Source of the DNA: Intestinibacillus sp964580155
GTDB taxonomy: Bacteria > Bacillota > Clostridia > Oscillospirales > Butyricicoccaceae
Length of the DNA stretch: 30,728 bases
Assembly: GCA_964580155.1 (NCBI GenBank)
Contig: CAZOJP010000025.1
Coordinates: 1 to 30,728 of the forward strand
Reading direction: 5' to 3'
Shown: piece after piece, positions 8,803-15,420 of the stretch
Numbering within the stretch: position 1 is the stretch's first letter
Layout: the number at the start of each line of letters is the position of its first letter
Made by a program: the position numbers and the translations under genes
The notes under the pieces: model-generated
Database searches by the model: none
Told to the model about the DNA's origin: nothing
The model's input: the letters and a program-made list of their open reading frames with translations, nothing else

Positions 8803-10038
8803 ATGTTCAAGCATAAGAGATGGTTTTCCGGTCTTCTCGCAACCACAATGGCACTGTCCCTCACGGCCTGCGGCGGTGGCGGCAGCGCAAACGGCGGTGA
8901 CGTCGGCGGAAGCACTCCCCCCACGGATCCCGGCACCTCGGGCGGCGCAAGCCAGCTGTCCGCATGGGAAGAAAGCTCCCAGATCCTCAACATGGATCAG
9001 ACTGAGGCTGAGCTCTATGAGCTTGCAAAGCAGGAAGGCACCGTAACCCTGTATTCGATCTCCTCGCGCTGCACAAAGGTTGCAGAGGCATTCATGACAA
9101 AGTATCCGGGTGTCGAGTGCGTTCCCTTCGACATCAGCACAAACGAGCTGCTGGAAAAGGTCACCCGTGAGTACGATGCAGGGCAGCACATTGCCGACGT
9201 CGTACATATCAAGGATCAGGACGGTACCCTGTACAACGAGTACGTTCTGCCCAAGGTATTCTACAACTACATGCCCTCCGACATCGCAGCGCATGTCAAC
9301 CCCGACTATCGCAAGACCCAGGTTCCGCTCTACATCGAGCTGACCCAGCTGTTCTATAACGAAGAGGCCAACCCGAACGGCGCGCCTGTCTCCAACCTCT
9401 GGGAAATCACCCAGCCGGAGTGGAAGGGCCGCGTCATGATGCAGAACCCGCTGGACAACATCGCATGGGGCTCTTGGATCACCGGCTTCTGTGTAGGCGA
9501 CACGCCGGCACAGCTGGAAGCAGCTTATAAGGATCTGACCGGCGAAGCACTGGTTCTGTCCGACGGCTGCGAGAACGCAGGCTATGAGTTCCTCAAGCGT
9601 CTGCACGCAAACAGCCCGATCTTCACCTCGTCCTCCGACGAGATTGCAGAGTCTGTCGGCACAAGAGGACAGACGAATCCGCCGATCGGTTTCTGCGCAT
9701 CCTCCAAGATCCGCAAGAACAAGGATAACGACTGGTGCCTGGTGCCCATCAACCTGGTCCCCACCACCGGTATCCCGGCGATCAACACGCTCTACATCGT
9801 GGAAGGCTGCGAGCATCCCAGTGCAGCGAAGCTCCTGGTTCGCTTCATGATGGGCGGCATGGACGGCGACACCTCTGGCTACAAGCCGTTTAACACGCTC
9901 GGCGGATGGCCGGTACGCGACGATCTGGAGCCTGCAGAGGGTTCTACTCCTTTTAACGAACTGCATGTTTCCGACTTTGACCCCTCTGAAATCTATGTAA
10001 ACATCAATACTGTACGTGACTTCTGGCAGCTTCTGTAA
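8803..10038 (+). CDS. ABC transporter substrate-binding lipoprotein, Fe(III)/AfuA/phosphonate-like
   Basis: A 411-residue extracellular binding lipoprotein. The signal peptide ends in the lipobox LTAC with C23 as the lipidated residue, followed by a Gly/Ser-rich linker. The mature part shows the type of fold used by FbpA, AfuA and PhnS-like proteins: an early strand GTVTLYSISS, then NPNGAPVSNLWEI followed by EWKGRVMMQNP, then IPAINTLYIVEGCEHP near the end. No iron-binding tyrosine pair typical of FbpA is obvious at the C-terminus, which mildly favours a non-iron ligand. The ribosome binding site is GAAGGAGGATTCAT. It is the last gene before a strong terminator. Confidence 0.92.
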   Translation: MFKHKRWFSGLLATTMALSLTACGGGGSANGGDVGGSTPPTDPGTSGGASQLSAWEESSQILNMDQTEAELYELAKQEGTVTLYSISSRCTKVAEAFMTKYPGVECVPFDISTNELLEKVTREYDAGQHIADVVHIKDQDGTLYNEYVLPKVFYNYMPSDIAAHVNPDYRKTQVPLYIELTQLFYNEEANPNGAPVSNLWEITQPEWKGRVMMQNPLDNIAWGSWITGFCVGDTPAQLEAAYKDLTGEALVLSDGCENAGYEFLKRLHANSPIFTSSSDEIAESVGTRGQTNPPIGFCASSKIRKNKDNDWCLVPINLVPTTGIPAINTLYIVEGCEHPSAAKLLVRFMMGGMDGDTSGYKPFNTLGGWPVRDDLEPAEGSTPFNELHVSDFDPSEIYVNINTVRDFWQLL

Positions 10039-10076
10039 CAGAGTGTTGAATTATTACGTATCGTAATGATCTATGG

Positions 10077-10114
10077 AAAATTACCGGGGGTCAACCGACC
10101 CCCGGTAATTTTTT
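10077..10114 (+). terminator. Strong terminator after the binding-protein gene
   Basis: A perfect 16-bp stem (AAAATTACCGGGGGTC and complement) has an AACC loop and is followed by six T. It divides the region into an upstream ABC part and a downstream hydrolase part. A short palindrome ATTACG-TAT-CGTAAT (10053-10067) lies just before it. Confidence 0.92.
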
Positions 10115-10137
10115 AATCCCTGTTCTATAAAAAGGAT

Positions 10138-10584
10138 GTGTTGGTTATCAGCCTGTTTCTAAACAAGGACAAAACGCCAAAAAGTCCGCTGCTCCTGCTG
10201 TGCTTTTGCATGGGAATTGTGTTCTGTGTGATTTTTGGTATCATGTACGCGCTTCTCACCGATCCGCTGCATGCCTATGTCCGTGTCGGCGGGGAGACAC
10301 TCTCCACAAGCCTGCACTCGATTATCATCGCGCTTTGCGGTACCGCCGCGTGCTGCAGCTTCTTTGTTTTGCGCGACAAGCGGATTGTGCCCGGTGCATT
10401 TGTTTTCCTTGCCGTCTTCCTTGCGGCAGGCTATCTGATGACCATTCCACTTGGCGCAAATGATCGGGAGCTGATGCGGTATATCATATCGCTTTACGGC
10501 CTGGCGCCCGTGCTGCTCGGCAATGTTGTCAGCTGGGGCATCTATCTCAAGATCCGAAAGAAAAAGCACCTGCCCTCATCATAA
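10138..10584 (+). CDS. Four-helix membrane protein of unknown function
   Basis: I do not recognise this family. The protein has about 148 residues and four clear hydrophobic segments (approximately 18-41, 59-78, 83-104 and 114-139), short loops and a basic end (KIRKKKH). The N-terminus (FLNKDKTPKS) is also basic, consistent with both ends in the cytoplasm. The start is uncertain: GTG at 10138 is only a base or two from the AAAAAGGA ribosome binding site, and TTG at 10141 is better spaced. It lies between the ABC terminator and the EEP hydrolase gene, 42 bases ahead of the latter, so it probably belongs to the same downstream transcript. It might be an accessory of the transporter or of the extracellular processing of the substrate, but nothing in the sequence proves this. 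Confidence 0.75.
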   Translation: MLVISLFLNKDKTPKSPLLLLCFCMGIVFCVIFGIMYALLTDPLHAYVRVGGETLSTSLHSIIIALCGTAACCSFFVLRDKRIVPGAFVFLAVFLAAGYLMTIPLGANDRELMRYIISLYGLAPVLLGNVVSWGIYLKIRKKKHLPSS

Positions 10585-10626
10585 TGCCGCAGTCCCCGCA
10601 CAACCGCAACAGAAAGCGAGGAAAAA

Positions 10627-11661
10627 ATGAACGCGATTGATCCCGGCGTACGCGCCGAACTTGGAGAGCTGCTCCATACCCTGCCGCAGCAGGAGGTGAT
10701 GTCCCGCATCCCGCAGTTTGGCGAAGCCGTCGTGCACGCGGGCAAGGCAGCGCCCCCGACAGCGGACGGAACGGTCTCCGCGCTGGTCTTTAATATGGAG
10801 CGCGGTGTCAACTGCGATGCCATCATCGAATTTTTGAAAACCAGTCCGGATATTCAGCCTTTTGACATCATCCTTGCGAACGAGCTGGACGATGGCTGCA
10901 CGCGCTCCGGCGAGCGGGATGTCACGCGTGAAATCGGAGAGGCGCTTCAGATGCACTATGTCTTTGCGCTCGAGTTTATCGAGCTCAAGCAGTCCGCTGC
11001 AAGCAAGGGCTTTCACGGAAACGCCGTCTTCTCACGCTACCCCATCCGGTGGGCCAGGGTTTTGCGCCTGCCCGAGGAAAACAACTGGTTCTTTGACCGC
11101 CAGTGCAGAATCGGCGGACGCTGTGCCATTTTTGCCGAAATCGACGTGAACGGCCAGTCCCTCGGTGTTGTTTCGATCCATCTGGAAAACCGCACCTCGG
11201 GCGAGGGCCGGCTGCGGCAAATGAACGCCATCTACGAGGAGGCGCTGCGGCTGTTCCCCGATATGCCGATCCTGCTCGGCGGCGACCTCAACACAAATAC
11301 CTTTGACGGGCGCGAGCCTCAGGAGATTCAGGCGCTGGCGCAGGATCCCGACGAGCTTGCGCGCCGCACCAAAAACCCCGAGCTATACGAAGCCCTGCTT
11401 CCGGCCGCGGAAACGTACGGATTTGAGTTTCGGCAGTCCGCCTGCGACGGGGTCACGAGAAGAAAGCCCCTGCCCAACGGCAGTGTGCTGCCGATTCGGC
11501 TGGATTGGCTTTTGTCCCGCGGACTTCAGCCGATTGCCAGCCGCATTATCTCCACGCAAAAGGAAGACTTTCACTTTGCGCCTGCCGGCTCTGTGCTGGC
11601 AAGCATGGAGGCCGCGCAGCTGTCCGACCATAACGCAGTATGGGCACACTATCATTTTTAG
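10627..11661 (+). CDS. Endonuclease/exonuclease/phosphatase (EEP) family hydrolase
   Basis: A 344-residue protein with all the catalytic motifs of the DNase I/inositol-phosphatase/sphingomyelinase fold: N56 (FNMERG), E86 (ANELDDG), H185 (VSIHLEN), D220 and N222 (GGDLNTN), D293 (RLDWLLS) and D334-H335 (LSDHNAVW). Such enzymes use divalent metal to split phosphodiesters or phosphomonoesters. No signal peptide is visible, so it should act in the cytoplasm. There is an extra N-terminal segment of about 50 residues before the first catalytic strand. The ribosome binding site is GCGAGGAA. HAD2 follows after 18 bases. In this neighbourhood a small-molecule phosphodiesterase or phosphatase is more likely than a DNA repair nuclease, which is inference from context. 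Confidence 0.88.
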   Translation: MNAIDPGVRAELGELLHTLPQQEVMSRIPQFGEAVVHAGKAAPPTADGTVSALVFNMERGVNCDAIIEFLKTSPDIQPFDIILANELDDGCTRSGERDVTREIGEALQMHYVFALEFIELKQSAASKGFHGNAVFSRYPIRWARVLRLPEENNWFFDRQCRIGGRCAIFAEIDVNGQSLGVVSIHLENRTSGEGRLRQMNAIYEEALRLFPDMPILLGGDLNTNTFDGREPQEIQALAQDPDELARRTKNPELYEALLPAAETYGFEFRQSACDGVTRRKPLPNGSVLPIRLDWLLSRGLQPIASRIISTQKEDFHFAPAGSVLASMEAAQLSDHNAVWAHYHF

Positions 11662-11679
11662 TTAGAAGGAGGGATATCT

Positions 11680-12447
11680 TTGCTGGATACAGTGTTGTTT
11701 GACATGGGCGGTACGATCGAAGATATTTGGTATAATACGCAAACGACGGAGGAGGTCACGGCCGCCCTCATCCATATCTTGACGCAGAACGAAATCGAGG
11801 TTCCTTACAACCCGACGGCGTTCTGGAATCGGCTCAACGAAGGTGTTCGCAATTACAAAAAGTGGAGCCAGACCGAAATGCTCGAAATGAAGCCGGAGGA
11901 CATCTGGCCCGATTACTATTTGAGCGGCTTCGATTTTCCGCGCGAAAAGATTGCCGCTCTGGCGGAAACGCTCGCGCAGACCTGGGAATCGGTCTATTAT
12001 CATCGCGAGATGCGCCCCGGCGTGAAGGAAACCCTGGACGCCCTGCGCGATCGCGGCTATAAGCTCGGCATTATTTCCAACACCGCTTCCCTTTATTCCG
12101 TGTTCAACGTGCTCGAACGGTACGGCATCCGCGATTACTTCCAGGATGTCACCCTTTCCAGCGTCACCGGATACCGCAAGCCGCATCCGGGCATCTTTGA
12201 AATTGCCACACGCCAAATGTGTGTCCGTCCGGAAAACTGCGTCTACGTCGGCGACACCATGTCGCGCGATGTGATCGGCTCCAAAAAGGCAAACTTTGCA
12301 AAGGCGGTTCAAATCCGGTCCTTTATGACCGGCTTGAGCGACACAACGGTCGCCGACCAGCCGTATCAGCCGGATCATATCATCCATGAGTTCTCCGAGA
12401 TTGTAGCGTACCTGGATGAATTGCAGCCAAAAGAAAATATCGGTTAA
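11680..12447 (+). CDS. HAD-superfamily hydrolase (second of a colinear pair)
   Basis: A 255-residue HAD hydrolase with the strong ribosome binding site AGAAGGAGGG and a TTG start. Motif I is FDMGGT (D8, with G10 in place of the usual second aspartate), motif II is IISN (S133), motif III is RKP (K167) and motif IV is GDTMSRD (D192, D197). These positions are identical to those of the HAD at 4935-5690. By hand alignment the two proteins match without gaps over about 210 residues, with roughly 73 identities. A duplication followed by divergence is likely, perhaps to act on two successive phosphorylated intermediates. It ends four bases before a perfect terminator shared with the convergent PHP gene. 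Confidence 0.88.
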   Translation: MLDTVLFDMGGTIEDIWYNTQTTEEVTAALIHILTQNEIEVPYNPTAFWNRLNEGVRNYKKWSQTEMLEMKPEDIWPDYYLSGFDFPREKIAALAETLAQTWESVYYHREMRPGVKETLDALRDRGYKLGIISNTASLYSVFNVLERYGIRDYFQDVTLSSVTGYRKPHPGIFEIATRQMCVRPENCVYVGDTMSRDVIGSKKANFAKAVQIRSFMTGLSDTTVADQPYQPDHIIHEFSEIVAYLDELQPKENIG

Positions 12448-12450
12448 ACA

Positions 12451-12487
12451 CCAAAAAGGACTGTAGAAAATCTACAGTCCTTTTTGG
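12451..12487. terminator. Bidirectional terminator between HAD2 and the PHP gene
   Basis: A perfect 17-bp stem (CCAAAAAGGACTGTAGA and complement) has a three-base loop and T-runs in both directions. It separates the convergent genes. Confidence 0.92.
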
Positions 12488-12508
12488 TATGCATCGTAAA
12501 GGCTCGGG

Positions 12509-13174
12509 TCAAATGATCTCATAGTTGCCCGAGCGCAGGAGTGCGGCAAACTCAAACGAATCCTTGGGCAGCACCTCGCTGATAATGCCGCTCTTGCACT
12601 CGTCACCCGGCCGGTGGCAGTCCGATCCGCCTGTCATGATCAGCCGGTGGCGCTCGGCATAGGCCTTTGCCAAATCGTTGTGGCTGTTGTGGCGGGGGTT
12701 TACGTTTTTGGTCTCCACCCCGTCTAAGTATTCCGCAGGCGCTGCGATACAGGCCGGACGGAAGGGATGCGCCTGCACCAAAATGGCACCATCAGCACGG
12801 GAAAGCCCGCTGAATTCATGTACGCCCATGCTCATCACGCGCTCCGGGTCGGCAAGCAGCTCGTGGCTGAAGCCGTACAGCAGATAGTCGTTCTTGCACT
12901 GATCAAAGCGCAGCTCCGCGCCCTCATATACGAGAATACCGTACTTTTCCGCTTCTTTTTTGAGCTGACGATAGCCCTCTAAAAAGGCGTGGATTTTGTC
13001 GCCGGTGCCGGTGAGGTCGATGCCTGCATAGTCGAAGCATTCCCTGTTGTAGTGGTCGGTTACGCAGATCGCCGCATAACCGCCCTCATGATAGAGCTCT
13101 GCCAGTTTTTCCGGATACATCCAGCCGCACTTGCTGATTATTTTTGTATGAAGATGGGTCTCAATTTTATACAT
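12509..13174 (-). CDS. PHP-domain metal-dependent phosphoesterase
   Basis: A 221-residue PHP-family hydrolase. Metal ligands are visible in order: H7 and H9 (THLHT), D40-H41 (VTDHY), an acidic residue in VYEGAELRF (E84 or E87), H136 (QAHPF), and D185 and H187 (GGSDCH). Stand-alone PHP proteins hydrolyse phosphate mono- or diesters, including cyclic sugar phosphates and 3'-phosphonucleotides. I choose the ATG at 13174 because it has AGAAGGGAG eight bases upstream. The GTG 39 bases earlier would place the start inside the operator. The gene has its own promoter with a LacI-type palindrome, so it appears to belong to the regulon of the 2.6-12.4 kb block even though it is convergent. Confidence 0.88.
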   Translation of the reverse strand: MYKIETHLHTKIISKCGWMYPEKLAELYHEGGYAAICVTDHYNRECFDYAGIDLTGTGDKIHAFLEGYRQLKKEAEKYGILVYEGAELRFDQCKNDYLLYGFSHELLADPERVMSMGVHEFSGLSRADGAILVQAHPFRPACIAAPAEYLDGVETKNVNPRHNSHNDLAKAYAERHRLIMTGGSDCHRPGDECKSGIISEVLPKDSFEFAALLRSGNYEII

Positions 13175-13210
13175 AGATTGTGCTCCCTTCTCGAAACAAT
13201 ACTTATGCTC

Positions 13211-13257
13211 CACAAACGTTTACATTGTCATTATATCACATTTTGATACACAGTCAA
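13211..13257 (-). promoter_or_regulatory. PHP-gene promoter with LacI-type operator
   Basis: On the minus strand, TTGACT (13257-13252), a 16-base spacer and an extended -10 TGATATAAT (TATAAT at 13235-13230) are followed by TGTAAACGTTTGTG (13224-13211), centred on AAACGTTT. The palindrome lies at the expected transcription start, as it does at the kinase promoter. Confidence 0.72.
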
Positions 13258-13303
13258 GTGGATTTGACGCTAAGGTTTTATGAAATCGTTTTGTGCGAAA
13301 ACA

Positions 13304-13332
13304 AGGCCCCCAAAGCACACTTTTGGGGGCCT
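13304..13332 (-). terminator. Terminator of the mgtC-like gene
   Basis: A perfect 11-bp stem (AGGCCCCCAAA and complement) is followed on the minus strand by TTGTTTT. It lies about 50 bases downstream of the MgtC-like stop codon. Confidence 0.75.
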
Positions 13333-13379
13333 GCTGCGGTTAGATACGCAACGCACCCAGCGGTGCGCATGCTACGATT

Positions 13380-14075
13380 TTAACCGTCTAGGCGGCTCTC
13401 CATACTCAACACGCCCTGTATCCCTGCAAGTTTCTGTAAAAACTCGGTTTTTACAAAAATCCAATCTCTACTGGGGAAGTTGATGCAGAAGCTCACCATA
13501 TATGTATTTCTCTTGGTGCCTTGGAAGGACAGCTCGGAAAGCGTGGCGGAATAGCTGTTCGCGAGCGATTCCAGCTCGACCATGACAACGCCCGTGTTTT
13601 CACACTCCAGCTGAATGTCCATCTCCGGTCTTTTGCCCAGACGCATGCGGTACTGCACCTTGTCAAATACAGTCAGGGTGGCGTAAATAGCGCCGCCGCC
13701 TATGAAGGTCAGCAGGTAATAGCCCATGCCGGCAGCAAGACCCAGACATGCGACGATCCAAACGCTGGCCGCGGTCGTCAGTCCGCGCACAGAGGAGCCG
13801 TCCTTCATGATGGTGCCCGCGCCCAGAAAGCCTATGCCGGAAATGACCTGCGCACCCAGACGCGCAGGGTCCGGTGCGGTGCCGTGCAGCATGTGCGTAT
13901 CGTGATAGATGAGCACGCCCGTTATCATGACCACACACGCGCCCAGCGCCACCAGCATATGCGTCCGCAGCCCTGCCGGATGCGAGGCGCGCGCACGCTG
14001 CCCCCCCACCAGTGCACCCACCGCCATTGCTGACAGTATCCGCAATAAAAGGTCCACCCAAGTTATCACACCCAT
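13380..14075 (-). CDS. MgtC/SapB-family membrane protein
   Basis: A 231-residue protein with an N-terminal membrane domain and a C-terminal ACT-like cytoplasmic domain of about 80 residues. Family landmarks are GALVGGQRARASHPAGLRTH, then IGFLGAGTIMKDGSSVRGL, then TAASVWIVACLGLAAG. MgtC-type proteins are linked to magnesium limitation and membrane energetics; in Salmonella MgtC inhibits the F1Fo ATPase. The frame is open upstream to 14366, but the extra 97 residues look like non-coding composition, and the ATG at 14075 has GAAAGGGG upstream and begins directly at the first helix. It forms a single-gene unit with its own terminator and no visible Mg2+ transporter neighbour. Confidence 0.9.
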   Translation of the reverse strand: MGVITWVDLLLRILSAMAVGALVGGQRARASHPAGLRTHMLVALGACVVMITGVLIYHDTHMLHGTAPDPARLGAQVISGIGFLGAGTIMKDGSSVRGLTTAASVWIVACLGLAAGMGYYLLTFIGGGAIYATLTVFDKVQYRMRLGKRPEMDIQLECENTGVVMVELESLANSYSATLSELSFQGTKRNTYMVSFCINFPSRDWIFVKTEFLQKLAGIQGVLSMESRLDG

Positions 14076-14371
14076 TGCACAAACCCCTTTCCCGTCCTGT
14101 GTTTCGGCTTTTATGTTGCCCTTGAAAGCCTGCTTTGCAGCTGCTGATGCCGGATCTGTTCCGCGCAGCGGGGCGGAAGTCGCATACCCGAGGGCTATGC
14201 GGGCGCGCGTGCCCCATTGCCCCTGTCGGCAGCATGCCGTGAACGCACGCCTATGCCGCGCCGATTGCCCGATTTTATGGATGCACGGATCCCCTCCCTT
14301 CGCCGTACGGCGCAAAAGTTCTGCCTCGGCGGGGGCTTTGTGCCGAAATCCGCCGCATTTGCCCAAATAAG
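14076..14371 (-). other. Leader/intergenic region upstream of the mgtC-like gene
   Basis: Almost 300 bases without a supported gene. I see no M-box or Mn2+ (yybP-ykoY) riboswitch landmarks and no convincing -35/-10 pair. A perfect palindrome CGCCGTACGGCG lies at 14301-14312. A structured leader is possible but not demonstrated. Confidence 0.4.
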
Positions 14372-14407
14372 AAAAGTCGCCCCCGCCAATGTGCGGGAGC
14401 GACTTTT
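14372..14407 (-). terminator. Terminator after the sugar ABC operon
   Basis: A 15-bp stem with one mismatch (AAAAGTCGCCCCCGC against GCGGGAGCGACTTTT) has T-rich ends on both strands. It lies about 30 bases after the permease stop codon. Confidence 0.8.
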
Positions 14408-14436
14408 TCCATGATTGTCAGAGAGAAGCGCTTCCC

Positions 14437-15420
14437 TTACTTCGCAGCCAGACGGCGTGCCTTGGCTTCCATACGCTCGCGGGTAACGTCGATGAATACC
14501 GCGAAGATGATAACGAGGCCGAGTACGATGTTCTGGATGGAAGACGGAGCGGACAGCAGCGTAAAGCCGTTGCGCAGCACCGCGATCATCAGTGCGCCAA
14601 CCATGGTGCCCCACATGGTGCCCTTGCCGCCCATGAAGGATGCGCCGCCGATAATGCACGCCGCGATGGCGTCGGTGTCAAACGGCTGAACCGCATTTGC
14701 ACCGTTACTGATGCCCGAACGGCCGATGGAGATCAGGCCTGCGACCGCTGCGCACACACCGGATACGGTGTAGCAGAAGGTCAGGACATTTTCAGAGTGG
14801 ATGCCGGACAGGCGGGTGGCTTCCGGGTTGCCGCCGACGCAGTAGATCGAGCGACCCAGTGCGGTGCGGGACAGGAAGACGTGCATGCCGACAAACAGGA
14901 CGATGACAAGCAGGAAGCTGACCGGGAAGCCGCCCGGCAGGGTGGCGTCGCCCAGCCACGTAACACCGGCCGGGAAGCCGGAGACCATCTGCGAGCCGGT
15001 AACCAGCAGCGCGAGGCCCCACAGGGTGTTCTTCATGCCCAGGGTGGATACGAACGGGTGGGGCAGGTGCAGACGGGTCAGCAGCATGCCGTTGATCCAG
15101 CCGATCAGCAGGCCGCTGATGACGATGGTGATGATGATAATCGGGGTGTTTGTGATCCCCTTCTGCACCATCATACCTGCCATACACGCGCAGAATGTTG
15201 CGTTTGCGCCAACCGACAGGTCGATACCCGCGGTGATCAGGCACAGGAGCATGCCGGTGGACAGCATCGCGTTAAACGATGTCTGCTTCAGGATACTCAT
15301 AAAGTTGGAAAACTTCAAAAAGTTCGGAGATGCAATCGCCAGCACGGTGCACAGCAGCAGCAGCGCGATCAGCGTTCCGAGTTGGGACAGAATTTTATTG
15401 TCCTTTTTTGCCTTAGTCAT
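14437..15420 (-). CDS. Sugar ABC transporter permease (RbsC/MglC family)
   Basis: A 327-residue membrane protein of the ribose/galactose permease family (BPD_transp_2). It has about nine to ten hydrophobic segments, the family motif MLLCLITAGIDLSVGA near residue 60, and the cytoplasmic loop GRSIYCVGGNPEATRLSGI, which contacts the ATPase. The C-terminal motif IIGGASFMGGKGTMWGT is also typical. The start overlaps the end of the ATPase gene by eight bases, implying translational coupling. It is the last gene of the operon and is followed by a terminator. The sugar is not predictable; ribose, allose and galactose-type substrates are all possible. Confidence 0.94.
   Translation of the reverse strand: MTKAKKDNKILSQLGTLIALLLLCTVLAIASPNFLKFSNFMSILKQTSFNAMLSTGMLLCLITAGIDLSVGANATFCACMAGMMVQKGITNTPIIIITIVISGLLIGWINGMLLTRLHLPHPFVSTLGMKNTLWGLALLVTGSQMVSGFPAGVTWLGDATLPGGFPVSFLLVIVLFVGMHVFLSRTALGRSIYCVGGNPEATRLSGIHSENVLTFCYTVSGVCAAVAGLISIGRSGISNGANAVQPFDTDAIAACIIGGASFMGGKGTMWGTMVGALMIAVLRNGFTLLSAPSSIQNIVLGLVIIFAVFIDVTRERMEAKARRLAAK

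Noticed and set aside
8764..9966. Minus-strand open frame of 400 codons
   Set aside because: It is a shadow of the binding lipoprotein gene, which has a signal peptide, lipobox and ribosome binding site on the plus strand.
14076..14366. N-terminal extension of 97 residues on the MgtC-like protein
   Set aside because: Composition is non-coding in character, and the family normally starts at the first membrane helix, where a ribosome binding site and ATG are present.
14076..14371. M-box or Mn2+ riboswitch before the mgtC-like gene
   Set aside because: None of the conserved sequence blocks of these riboswitches could be found by eye.
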